21,831 nucleotides of DNA from JANXSF01 sp043755435 (GTDB lineage: Bacteria > Acidobacteriota > Terriglobia > Bryobacterales > Bryobacteraceae). The notes under the pieces were generated by a model. It was not told the origin of the DNA and did no database searches. It saw nothing but the letters and a program-made list of their open reading frames with translations. Position numbers and translations under genes: made by a program. Of the stretch, positions 14,699 through 21,388 are shown in pieces (positions within the stretch are counted from its first letter, which is position 1; every line of letters begins with the position of its first letter). The stretch lies in contig JAYUSZ010000359.1 of the NCBI GenBank assembly GCA_043755435.1, positions 1 to 21,831 of the forward strand, written 5' to 3'.

Positions 14699-16104
14699 CA
14701 ACCGAAAACCTGCTTAATCGCAGTTCCGCCAAAATCAGTCAGCTTTTCCTGACGCCCATTGTTCAGATACCAAAGCTTATGCTGTTCAAGCCCCAGCGCG
14801 TGAAGAATGGTCGCATGAAAATCCCTCATATGATATCGGTCCCCAACTCCGTAAAGCCCGAAATCATCGGTGGCGCCAATGATCTGACCGCCTTTCACCC
14901 CGCCGCCTGCAAACCACATCGTATAGCCATGCGGATTGTGATCCCGTCCATTGCCGCTCTGCGAATTGGGTAGCCGTCCAAACTCACTGCCCCAAATAAC
15001 CAGTGTGGAATCCAATAGACCGCGTGACTTCAAATCCTTCAACAGAGCAGCAACTGGCTGGTCCGTCATACCGCACATCTTCTCGTGATTCTCTTTCAAG
15101 TCCTTATGCGCATCCCATTGAATGCTCACCGGCCCGCCCCCGGAATAGAGTTGAACAAAGCGCACACCACGCTCGACCAATCGCCGAGCCATCAGGCAGC
15201 GTGTACCAAACTCACGCGTTCGGTTTTGATCTAAACCATAAAGACTCCGCGTCGCATCCGTTTCCTTGGTCAGGTCCACAGCCTCTGGTGCATGGCGTTG
15301 CATCCGAAATGCCAATTCATAGGACGCAATGCGCGCTCCCATTTCCTGATCAGCAGCCGCAGTATCCATCTCGTTCATCTTCTGCAGTAGATCAAGCGTT
15401 GCCCGTTGCCGATTCTCGCTCATGCCTGCAGGCGGCTTCAGGTGCATGATCGGAGTCGGACCAGGACGAAACAATGTACCCTGATACACCGCTGGAAGAA
15501 ATGCTGAACCCCAGCACGGAGTTCCTCCTTCTGGAGTGCCTTCCGGTTGAGGCATCACCACATAAGCCGGCAGGTTCTCCGATTGCGACCCCAGCCCATA
15601 CGTGATCCACGATCCCATGCTAGGAAAGCCCATCAATATGCGGCCCGAATGCACCTGATACATTGCAGGCGCATGCACTGCGCTTTCGGTATAAAAACTT
15701 CGCACAAAGCAGATGTCATCCACACATTGCGCCACGTTTGGGAACAGGCTGGAAACAGGCATGCCGCTCTGCCCATATTGTTTGAATTCCCAAGGCGAGC
15801 TAAGCACAGGCGTAGTGCCATCCGAAAATTGACTGGTAACGCGCAAGCTTTCCGGCAACGCTTGACTTTCAAACTTCTTCAGTGCCGGCTTAGGATCAAA
15901 GGTGTCCATTTGGCTGGGGGCTCCAACCATGAATAGAAAGATTACCGATTTCGCTTTGCCAGGAAAATGGGGAGGTTTGGCAGCCAACGGGTTCAACCGC
16001 GATGCCGCACCCAACTCCCGCTGCAACATCGATTCCAACGCCACCGCACCAAATCCTTGAGCTGAGGTGCGCAGAACATTTCGTCGTGAGACACTACCAT
16101 GCAT
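14698..16104 (-). CDS. Tat-exported DUF1501 (alkaline phosphatase/sulfatase-like) protein
   Basis: This 468-residue protein belongs to the DUF1501 family of the alkaline phosphatase-like superfamily. The N-terminus has a twin-arginine signal (VSRRNVLRTSAQGFGAVAL). The core shows the family phrases SVIFLFMVGAPSQMDTFDPK, IWGSEFGRLPNSQ and NGRDHNPHGYTMWFAGGG, including the His/Asp residues that bind metal in related sulfatases. Members are usually encoded beside large PSD1 cytochrome (DUF1549/DUF1553) proteins in Planctomycetes, Verrucomicrobia and Solibacter. No such partner is present here. Instead the gene is coupled to the TenA-DUF1080 fusion. ATG 16104 is the preferred start; a TTG at 16110 is also possible. 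It lies 46 bp downstream of tig with no terminator seen between, so it may be co-transcribed. Substrate unknown. Confidence 0.9.
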   Translation of the reverse strand: MHGSVSRRNVLRTSAQGFGAVALESMLQRELGAASRLNPLAAKPPHFPGKAKSVIFLFMVGAPSQMDTFDPKPALKKFESQALPESLRVTSQFSDGTTPVLSSPWEFKQYGQSGMPVSSLFPNVAQCVDDICFVRSFYTESAVHAPAMYQVHSGRILMGFPSMGSWITYGLGSQSENLPAYVVMPQPEGTPEGGTPCWGSAFLPAVYQGTLFRPGPTPIMHLKPPAGMSENRQRATLDLLQKMNEMDTAAADQEMGARIASYELAFRMQRHAPEAVDLTKETDATRSLYGLDQNRTREFGTRCLMARRLVERGVRFVQLYSGGGPVSIQWDAHKDLKENHEKMCGMTDQPVAALLKDLKSRGLLDSTLVIWGSEFGRLPNSQSGNGRDHNPHGYTMWFAGGGVKGGQIIGATDDFGLYGVGDRYHMRDFHATILHALGLEQHKLWYLNNGRQEKLTDFGGTAIKQVFG

Positions 16105-16150
16105 CTTCAAATTCTTTCACAACTTGAAGAGGAAGATAAAGGTAGCAGAA

Positions 16151-17413
16151 TTACTCGGTAGTCTTCACTGCCTGTTCAAACAACAAATTCAGCGTTTTTT
16201 CCGTGCGATAGTGGTTGGCAATCTTTCCTAACGTGCCATCTTTTTCTAACCGCCTGCGAGTTGCTGCTGGCACTTCGCGTTCCTGACGAGCCACTCGCTG
16301 CACTTCTTTGTCAATCTCGTCTTCGGTGGCACGAATAGTTTCTACTGTGGCGATCTTGTCAAGCAGCAGGCTAGCGCGTACATCTTTTCCAGCTTGTTCC
16401 TTATGCTGTTCCCGCACCTTCGTCCAATCCATGTTCATTTTGGACATATCAATGCCCTGGCTTGCGAACTGGCGGATGCGCTGTTCCACAATGTTCTGAA
16501 CTTGCCGTTCCACGTACGCTTCGGGCACCGGGAAGATATGAGCCTCAACCAGACTATCCACCAATTTTCCTTTGGCTTCTGTTTGGGCGGCAGATTCCTT
16601 CTCTGCGAAAAGCGACTTGCGAATAGCTTCTTTCAGTTCGTCGGCGGTTTTGAAATCACCTAAGTCCTGAGCGAAATCATCGTTAAAAGCCGGCAGCTCT
16701 TTATTCCGCAAGGTCTTCAACCCAACCCTGAATTTCACCGTTTTTCCAGCCAGACGCTCTGTGCCGTAATCTTCCGGATACACAACTTCAAATTCTTTTG
16801 TTTCGCCAGGAGTCAGTCCAGTAATGTTGTCGGTGAACGGTGGGAATGTATCGGCATGGCCCAGTTCCAACTGGACTTCCTCTTCATTCACTGCCGGCGT
16901 AACACCAGATAGACTCTCTAACTTCACCAGCGCGAAATCACCGGATTGCGCCGGGCGTGGATCAATATTTATGAATTCGGCTTTCTGCTCGCGGACGGTA
17001 TCAATACGCGCTGTGATTTCTTCTTCAGTAAGCTCCGGTTCCTTATAGACAACCTTCAACCCCTTATAATCCCCAAGCTCGAATTCCGGAGCCACCTCGA
17101 ATTCTGCTTTGAACCACAGCGGCTCACCTTCCTCGAACTTCATTTCCGTGACGTTCGGCGTGCTGACTACTTGCAAATGGTCGGCGTCTGCTTTCTGGCG
17201 AAAAGCCTTTGGAATAATGCTTTCCAACACGTCCTGCTTGATTTCGGCAGCAAAGCGCGAACGAACCAAAGATTGCGGCACCTTCCCTGGACGGAAACCA
17301 GGCAGACGGGCTTTTTGGGAAATACTTTCGATTACGCGCTTGGTTTCGGCCGTCACTTCTTCAACGGGTACGGTGACTTCCAAATAATGTTTGCAGCCTT
17401 CGATTAGGGGCAT
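16151..17413 (-). CDS. tig: Trigger factor, ribosome-associated chaperone
   Basis: Trigger factor binds ribosomal protein uL23 at the exit tunnel and shields nascent chains; its middle domain is an FKBP-type prolyl isomerase. The ribosome-docking signature GFRPGKVP is at about residues 39-46. The FKBP domain follows, with GDFALV, FPPFTDNITGLTPGETKEFE and YPEDYGTERLAGKTVKFRV. The helical C-terminal arms run from about residue 240 to the end (FNDDFAQDLGDF, then FPVPEAYVERQVQNI). The 420-residue length is within the family range. The start is ATG 17413 with AAGGA just upstream. A strong hairpin separates it from metK. In many bacteria tig precedes clpP and clpX; here it is followed by an unrelated DUF1501 gene. 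Confidence 0.95.
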   Translation of the reverse strand: MPLIEGCKHYLEVTVPVEEVTAETKRVIESISQKARLPGFRPGKVPQSLVRSRFAAEIKQDVLESIIPKAFRQKADADHLQVVSTPNVTEMKFEEGEPLWFKAEFEVAPEFELGDYKGLKVVYKEPELTEEEITARIDTVREQKAEFINIDPRPAQSGDFALVKLESLSGVTPAVNEEEVQLELGHADTFPPFTDNITGLTPGETKEFEVVYPEDYGTERLAGKTVKFRVGLKTLRNKELPAFNDDFAQDLGDFKTADELKEAIRKSLFAEKESAAQTEAKGKLVDSLVEAHIFPVPEAYVERQVQNIVEQRIRQFASQGIDMSKMNMDWTKVREQHKEQAGKDVRASLLLDKIATVETIRATEDEIDKEVQRVARQEREVPAATRRRLEKDGTLGKIANHYRTEKTLNLLFEQAVKTTE

Positions 17414-17452
17414 CGGTTCCTTCTTTGCTATTAGTGATTGCTAACGGGGAAA

Positions 17453-17482
17453 GCCGCTTGCCCACATATGTGAGCAAGCGGC
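17453..17482 (-). terminator. Strong hairpin between metK and tig (terminator or attenuator)
   Basis: The arms GCCGCTTGC (17453-17461) and GCAAGCGGC (17474-17482) are perfect 9-bp inverted repeats. The intervening bases include the palindrome CACATATGTG, so the whole element can fold as a nearly continuous stem with one C/A mismatch. On the minus strand it lies 6 nt downstream of the metK stop and is followed by only TTT then CCCC. It would be a weak intrinsic terminator, or an RNA-stabilising or partially attenuating structure ahead of tig. Confidence 0.65.
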
Positions 17483-17488
17483 CTTATC

Positions 17489-18661
17489 TTAGTTTGAGGC
17501 TTTCTTGGCTTTCACGCCGGCTTCGGCGCGCAGCGCTTCGGCCTTGTCGGCAACTTCCCAGGTGAAGCCCTTGCCGGAACGGCCGAAATGGCCAAACGCA
17601 GCAGTTTGACGGTAGACCGGGCGACGCAAATTCAGCGACTTGATCATTCCCTTTGGCGTCAACTTGAAGTTGCTGCGAACCAATTCAGTGAGGCGATCTT
17701 CTTCCACCAAACCAGTTCCGAATGTGTTCACCATCACCGATACCGGTTCGGCAACGCCGATGGCATAAGCAAGCTGTACTTCCACGCGCGAAGCCAATCC
17801 GGAAGCCACAATGTTTTTGGCAACGTAGCGAGCCATATAGCAAGCCGAACGGTCAACCTTTGTTGGATCTTTTCCTGAGAAAGCGCCGCCGCCATGACGG
17901 CCCATGCCGCCGTAGGTGTCAACAATAATTTTGCGGCCTGTAAGACCCGTGTCACCATGAGGTCCGCCAATGACGAAACGGCCAGTGGGGTTAATGTGAT
18001 ATTTGGTGTTGGAATCCACCATGTTTGAGGGAATAATAGCGTCGATGATGTGCTTTTTCACCTGCGCCCGCAATTCTTCGGTAGTAACGTCAGGATCATG
18101 CTGAGTGGAAATAACCACTGCGTCAATACGCTTTGGCTTACCGCCGGCGTATTCAACGGACACTTGGCTCTTACCATCGGGACGAAGCCAAGGCAGCTGC
18201 TTGCTCTTTCGGGATTCGCTCAAGCGTTGGACCAGTTTGTGGGCCATCATAATTGGCAACGGCATCAGTTCTGCAGTTTCGTCACAAGCATAGCCAAACA
18301 TCAGGCCTTGGTCACCGGCGCCGCCAGTATCCACACCCATTGCAATATCCGGCGATTGAGATTGAATTGCGTTCAGAATGCCGCAGGTTTTGGCATCAAA
18401 GCCCATTGCAGAATCCGTGAATCCAATGTCCTCGGTCACCTTGCGAGCAAGGGTTGGCACGTCCACATAAGTGGTTGTGGTGATTTCACCGGCAACGATG
18501 ATCAAACCAGTTGTCACCATCACTTCGCAGGCCACGCGGCCCGTGGGGTCTTCTTTCAAAACCGCATCCAGAACCGCATCAGAAATCTGATCAGCCATTT
18601 TGTCGGGATGGCCTTCGGTCACCGATTCCGACGTAAAAATATGACGCATTGCTTCAGCCAC
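17489..18661 (-). CDS. metK: S-adenosylmethionine synthetase
   Basis: MetK makes S-adenosylmethionine from methionine and ATP in the cytoplasm. The protein shows the N-terminal HIFTSESVTEGHPDKMADQI with the catalytic His, the ATP-binding signature GAGDQGLMFGYA, the P-loop-like second signature GGGAFSGKDPTKVDRSA, and a lysine- and alanine-rich tail ending VKAKKASN. I prefer GTG 18661 (MAEAMRHIF, 390 aa) because GGAGG (CCTCC at 18672-18676) is 10 nt upstream of it. The ATG at 18649 (386 aa) matches the usual family N-terminus but lies 22 nt from that Shine-Dalgarno. No SAM-binding riboswitch motif could be recognised in the 175 bp upstream. The gene is followed by a strong hairpin and tig. Confidence 0.96.
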   Translation of the reverse strand: MAEAMRHIFTSESVTEGHPDKMADQISDAVLDAVLKEDPTGRVACEVMVTTGLIIVAGEITTTTYVDVPTLARKVTEDIGFTDSAMGFDAKTCGILNAIQSQSPDIAMGVDTGGAGDQGLMFGYACDETAELMPLPIMMAHKLVQRLSESRKSKQLPWLRPDGKSQVSVEYAGGKPKRIDAVVISTQHDPDVTTEELRAQVKKHIIDAIIPSNMVDSNTKYHINPTGRFVIGGPHGDTGLTGRKIIVDTYGGMGRHGGGAFSGKDPTKVDRSACYMARYVAKNIVASGLASRVEVQLAYAIGVAEPVSVMVNTFGTGLVEEDRLTELVRSNFKLTPKGMIKSLNLRRPVYRQTAAFGHFGRSGKGFTWEVADKAEALRAEAGVKAKKASN

Positions 18662-18836
18662 TATACTGAATCCTCCGTTGGAGTTAACTTTTGAACTTAG
18701 CAAACAATTGGTTTCCCACACTTTCCACACGAAATCCGCTTTCCAATTTGGCGTTTTAGTTATGGCCGGAAGGTCGCGGTCGGGAACTCAGCGAAGGAAC
18801 ACCTATTACATAGTGTAGTGGACAACGGGCTAGGAT

Positions 18837-19310
18837 TCAATGTTCAGCCTTTTGGATGATTTCCACTAGCGTTCCCAATTGCCGCACAATGTAGTCTCTG
18901 GCGGTCTGGTAGTCTTTGCCAGGGGACGGCGTGGCGCTCCAATCCAACAACTTAGCCCCTTTCGGCATTAACGAAGAAAGATCAGGTCCGAATGTAACGA
19001 CGGTTGTGGCACCTTCCAAATCCTTCGCCGACACCTTGGAGGGCTTCGCTGAACCGATGTCCATACCGTCCGCAAGAAGATGTTGGCGAATCGGTGCAGC
19101 AACCTCAGCATCCGGAACGGTCCCACGCGAAATGATTTCAAACGCGACGCCTTTTTGTTTCGCCAGCCGCTCAAATTCGGCCGCAGCCATAACGCTCTTC
19201 GCCGATCCGTGCTCGCACACGAACACTACTTTTGGACGGGCAGCGGCTTTAGACTGCTGCGCCACGCAAGGGATAGTGATCGCCAGCAGGCTAAGGGTCA
19301 GACAGGTCAA
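18837..19310 (-). CDS. Exported low-molecular-weight phosphatase/arsenate reductase-like protein with a CX5K loop
   Basis: This 157-residue protein has an N-terminal hydrophobic signal (MTCLTLSLLAITIPCVA, likely cleaved before QQSKAA). A domain of the low-molecular-weight tyrosine phosphatase/ArsC type follows. The P-loop reads VCEHGSAKSV. The nucleophile Cys32 is kept, but the invariant Arg of CX5RS is Lys38. The C-terminal DWSATPSPGKDY region corresponds to the DP acid loop, but without the canonical Asp-Pro pair. I recall CEHG(A/S)AKS as a recurring variant in related proteins, so it may be a genuine subfamily. Start is TTG 19310. AAGGAG at 19324-19329 is 13 nt away, longer than usual, but no other start is open. 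A TACAAT -10-like box sits at 19354-19359 on this strand. Function unknown: phosphatase, arsenate reductase or binding protein. Confidence 0.72.
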   Translation of the reverse strand: MTCLTLSLLAITIPCVAQQSKAAARPKVVFVCEHGSAKSVMAAAEFERLAKQKGVAFEIISRGTVPDAEVAAPIRQHLLADGMDIGSAKPSKVSAKDLEGATTVVTFGPDLSSLMPKGAKLLDWSATPSPGKDYQTARDYIVRQLGTLVEIIQKAEH

Positions 19311-19389
19311 TTTATGGATACAACTCCTTCGTGATGCGCGTGAACCGCGTCATATTGTAATCCTATCCTGAATGGCCCCCCCCGATAGA

Positions 19390-19457
19390 GATCCGTAAAG
19401 ATCCGGTGGCGTAAAGATCTGGTTACCACCGTCCCGGATCTTCGGATCTCCCGGATC
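19390..19457. repeat. GATC-dense imperfect inverted repeat
   Basis: Six GATC tetramers lie within 68 bp. The left part (GATCCGTAAAGATCCGG then TGG, ending about 19408) is nearly the reverse complement of the right part (CCACCG, TCC, then CGGATCTTCGGATC, about 19427-19448), so roughly 20-bp arms flank a 16-17 nt loop. Within it GTAAAGATC recurs twice and the CGGATCT unit three times. No ORF crosses it convincingly. An eight-C run sits just left at 19376-19383. It may be a REP/BIME-like repeat, a methylation cluster or a cruciform-forming site; family unknown. Confidence 0.6.
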
Positions 19458-19537
19458 TTGGTAGCTAAGAGCTCAATAAAGTTGTCAGCCTTCCCGTTTT
19501 TTTGGTTTGACGCTTCACATCTGTTTATTTATTTTCA

Positions 19538-19609
19538 GGGTGGCTTGAACGCTATTAGTCTACCTGCCAAGGTAGTTTTTCAGCGCGACCTGACTTTTTC
19601 AAGCCACCC
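19538..19609. repeat. 72-bp element with perfect 12-bp terminal inverted repeats
   Basis: GGGTGGCTTGAA (19538-19549) and TTCAAGCCACCC (19598-19609) are exact reverse complements. Inside are two further nested helices, CGCT (19550-19553) with AGCG (19582-19585), and CTACC (19560-19564) with GGTAG (19571-19575) closing a six-base loop TGCCAA. A 12-nt unpaired stretch, CGACCTGACTTT, sits on the 3' side. The coaxial nesting suggests either a folded RNA or a MITE/REP-type element. No target-site duplication is evident, and no transposase is in the window. Confidence 0.65.
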
Positions 19610-20088
19610 AATTATCGGCGGAATTCGTCTCCGGTCGCGAACCCGAAGTTTTTTCGCAATAAACGAATTATCCGACGTCTAGGATTTCCGATTGGCTCAT
19701 TACCCTGGCTGGGCTTTGAGTGCGATGTTCACGTGAAAACATCGGCAAGCAGCAGACTTGTCCCTAAGCCTAGAGCGGGATGTATGCTTCCGTGCTACTA
19801 CCTGCACAATTGGAACCGGAAGCTACACATGAGCCAAGTAAGTAACTTGGACATGTTTCACCCCCTTCGAGGAATTTATCCTCTACACTACAATAATAGT
19901 ACGTCTGCATCGTTTGAAAAGATCCCTGATTTTTTATTTACCCTTCGAGATAGCCATTTTCTAGTAGCGGCCAAGTCAAATAGCCGATTTCTTTGATTGG
20001 AAAAATCGAGGTCTACAAGTCCAAAGCATTGGTCTTCCTCAAAAACATCAAATGAAAAGTTTTGGTTTGACAAAAGTTGCCTGCTCAA
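19610..20088. other. Intergenic stretch without a convincing gene, two hairpins
   Basis: About 480 bp, richer in A/T than the neighbouring genes. Short ORFs in it have no family resemblance and no good ribosome binding site. Two inverted repeats stand out. One is CGATGTT (19723-19729) with AACATCG (19738-19744), around a loop containing CACGTG. The other, at 19827-19856, is ACATG/CATGT outside CCAAGT/ACTTGG with a small bulge. Neither is followed by a T-run, so they are not obvious intrinsic terminators. Confidence 0.5.
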
Positions 20089-20487
20089 TTACCCGTAGGA
20101 AATAAGCTTCAACCCTGGCACACCCAAATAGTCACGTCGATTGTGCGTCACCAGTGGGACGTCATGCCTCAAAGCACTGGCGGCGATCCAAGCGTCAGCA
20201 CATTCTATTCGGCATCCGCGTGACTGCGCAGCTACGGTCACCTCAGCCCATTGAGTGCAGAGCCTTCGGCTGTAAGGCAGTAGTACGAATTGATCCAAGT
20301 AAAGTCAAAGCATTCACGTCGCGAAGCCCCCCAGTAGGATTGGATAGCCCATCTATCCAATTCAGCAAGAGTCATGAAAGAAATTTGGAGTGTGCGACCG
20401 GCGAGATCAGCTTCGTATAGTTGATCCGATTGAAAGGTTCTTGAAGATAAAGGAACCGGCGTCAATATCAACAACCACATAGCTCAT
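20089..20487 (-). pseudogene. VapC-like PIN-domain toxin broken by two compensating frameshifts
   Basis: Three consecutive pieces read as one PIN-domain ribonuclease toxin. Frame 1 from ATG 20487 gives MSYVVVDIDAGSFIFK (the first catalytic Asp) but stops after 26 codons. Near 20439 one extra base moves the similarity to the next frame, which carries LYEADLAGRTLQISFMTLAE (the conserved Glu) and RWAIQSYWGASRRE. Near 20306 one missing base restores the first frame, which continues FVLLPYSRRLCTQWAEVTVA, CADAWIAASALRHDVPLVTH (Asp) and NRRDYLGVPGL to TAA at 20089. The +1 and -1 changes cancel, so both ends are in phase while the middle is not. The ATG overlaps the antitoxin TGA by 4 nt, the normal vapBC arrangement. 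No long homopolymer lies at either site. Assembly error cannot be excluded. Confidence 0.85.
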
Positions 20488-20684
20488 GCAGCCGGATCTA
20501 CCCGCTTGTGTCCACGCCACTCATGAAGTGCTGCAAGAAAATCATCAATGGATTCTTCTTCCGGCCAAAAATCCCCACGTAGCGTGTCGAGGTTTGTGAC
20601 CGGGCCCTTACCCTGTTGGACGATCATCTCTTCAAGCGTTGGATCAGCGTCGAAATTGTAGCGAGGATCGTTGGAGTTGTCCAT
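20484..20684 (-). CDS. VapB-type antitoxin partner of the PIN toxin
   Basis: A 66-residue acidic protein located directly upstream of, and overlapping by 4 nt, the PIN-toxin reading frame. It begins MDNSNDPRYNFDADPTLEEM and contains the phrases VQQGKGPVTNLDTL, GDFWPEEESIDDFLAAL and a basic C-terminus HEWRGHKRVDPAA. I recognise this G-x-G-P-V-x-(D/N)-hDhL...FWPE(E)E pattern as that of short antitoxins paired with this PIN subgroup. The start is ATG 20684, because GGAAG is 6 nt upstream. The ATG five codons earlier (20699) has no ribosome binding site. It should neutralise the toxin through its C-terminal segment and repress its own promoter. With the toxin broken it would be an orphan antitoxin. 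Confidence 0.75.
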   Translation of the reverse strand: MDNSNDPRYNFDADPTLEEMIVQQGKGPVTNLDTLRGDFWPEEESIDDFLAALHEWRGHKRVDPAA

Positions 20685-20703
20685 TTTATTCTTCCGCATT
20701 TTG

Positions 20704-20712
20704 AGTATACCA
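20704..20712 (-). promoter_or_regulatory. Extended -10 promoter of the vapBC-like operon
   Basis: On the minus strand TGGTATACT combines the TGn extension with a TATACT -10 hexamer (20704-20709), about 19 nt before the antitoxin start ATG 20684. No good -35 box is seen at normal spacing, which extended -10 promoters can tolerate. The embedded GTATAC palindrome would be a natural site for antitoxin autoregulation. Confidence 0.5.
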
Positions 20713-20739
20713 ATCTAATTATTGCCAGCTAGCCAAGCG

Positions 20740-21132
20740 CTACACACGTTTGTTCCTTGCCAAAATCCAAGGCATTAGACCAAACAGCAACATGGTCAAG
20801 TAGTAGGCTGAGCCAGAAACCGGGTCTCTATCGAAGAAGGCTTCCACTATAGACATCCCTCGCAGACTGCCCGCCAAACTGGCTTCAGCCGTTAACGCAA
20901 GAGCCAGAGCTCCGAATCCAACAGCAAGTTTCTTGCCTGCTTCCGATGGCAATCTCCGATTAATGAAACGTGCCGAAAAGTAGATAGCAGTCAGCATCAG
21001 CGGCATTTCCATAAGTTCCGCAACGCGGGTCCCAACCTTGGGGACCAGCCACAGTACACGAATGGGTCCCAAACAGAGTCCAGTCCCGAATACCAAAAGA
21101 AAATAGATTACTGCGGCCTTCGTTAGTTGCAT
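20740..21132 (-). CDS. Conserved small integral membrane protein (130 aa)
   Basis: The protein is predicted to have four transmembrane helices: AAVIYFLLVFGTGLCLGPI, the LMLTAIYFSARFI region, LAVGFGALALALTAEASLAG, and YYLTMLLFGLMPWILARN. Between helices 1 and 2 lies the motif RVLWLVPKVGTRVAELMEMP. A loop with SIVEAFFDRDPVSG precedes the last helix. I recall small membrane proteins with the R-V-L-W-L-V-P and hRDPVSG motifs as an uncharacterised family in diverse bacteria, but I cannot name a function. The start is ATG 21132, 13 bp after the stop of the preceding small membrane ORF, without an evident Shine-Dalgarno, so translation may depend on that gene. Confidence 0.7.
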   Translation of the reverse strand: MQLTKAAVIYFLLVFGTGLCLGPIRVLWLVPKVGTRVAELMEMPLMLTAIYFSARFINRRLPSEAGKKLAVGFGALALALTAEASLAGSLRGMSIVEAFFDRDPVSGSAYYLTMLLFGLMPWILARNKRV

Positions 21133-21145
21133 TGGAAATTAAAAA

Positions 21146-21388
21146 TCATCGCTGCCCTAGCCCGTTGACCAAAAAGAAGTAAAGTGTCCCAAGCCCGAAG
21201 ATAAACGTCAAAGGAATTGCAATACTCAGCAATAGAGTAACTACCATTTGCATCCCCTTATCTTCCTGCGGATGTGCAAGCAGCAGCATCCAGGTTGCGC
21301 CCGCACACACCACGAATCCTATGGCTATCTTCCGGCTTTGGAAACATCTCCGTAAAATAACAAGCCAGTTGATGAGGCGCAGTACCAC
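21146..21388 (-). CDS. Small two-helix membrane protein, start uncertain
   Basis: The frame encodes a helical hairpin: KIAIGFVVCAGATWMLLLAH, a short acidic loop (PQEDKG), and MQMVVTLLLSIAIPLTFIFG continuing into TLYFFLVNGLGQR. The longest form starts at GTG 21388, but that overlaps the upstream gene by 131 nt. GTG at 21313 keeps both helices. ATG 21253 has the best ribosome binding site (AAGGGG, overlapping the upstream TAA) but gives only 35 residues and one helix. The hydrophobic pattern argues that the two-helix form is real. It is flanked on the same strand by a soluble hypothetical protein and a four-helix membrane protein, with which it probably forms a small operon. Function unknown. 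Confidence 0.5.
   Translation of the reverse strand: MVLRLINWLVILRRCFQSRKIAIGFVVCAGATWMLLLAHPQEDKGMQMVVTLLLSIAIPLTFIFGLGTLYFFLVNGLGQR

Noticed and set aside
18662..18836. SAM riboswitch upstream of metK
   Set aside because: No SAM-I/IV core, SAM-II or SAM-III/SMK-like motif could be recognised; only a Shine-Dalgarno and no convincing promoter were seen.
19852..19865. Possible insertion-sequence terminus around ACATGTTTCACCCC
   Set aside because: It reminded me of some IS ends, but there is no partner end, target duplication or transposase to support it.
19733..19996. 87-codon plus-strand ORF
   Set aside because: No ribosome binding site, unnatural composition, and it crosses both hairpins.
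19888..20088. 66-codon minus-strand ORF directly after the vapC stop
   Set aside because: TTG start without a ribosome binding site, AT-rich sequence and no family likeness; it shares the toxin frame only because the toxin stop precedes it.
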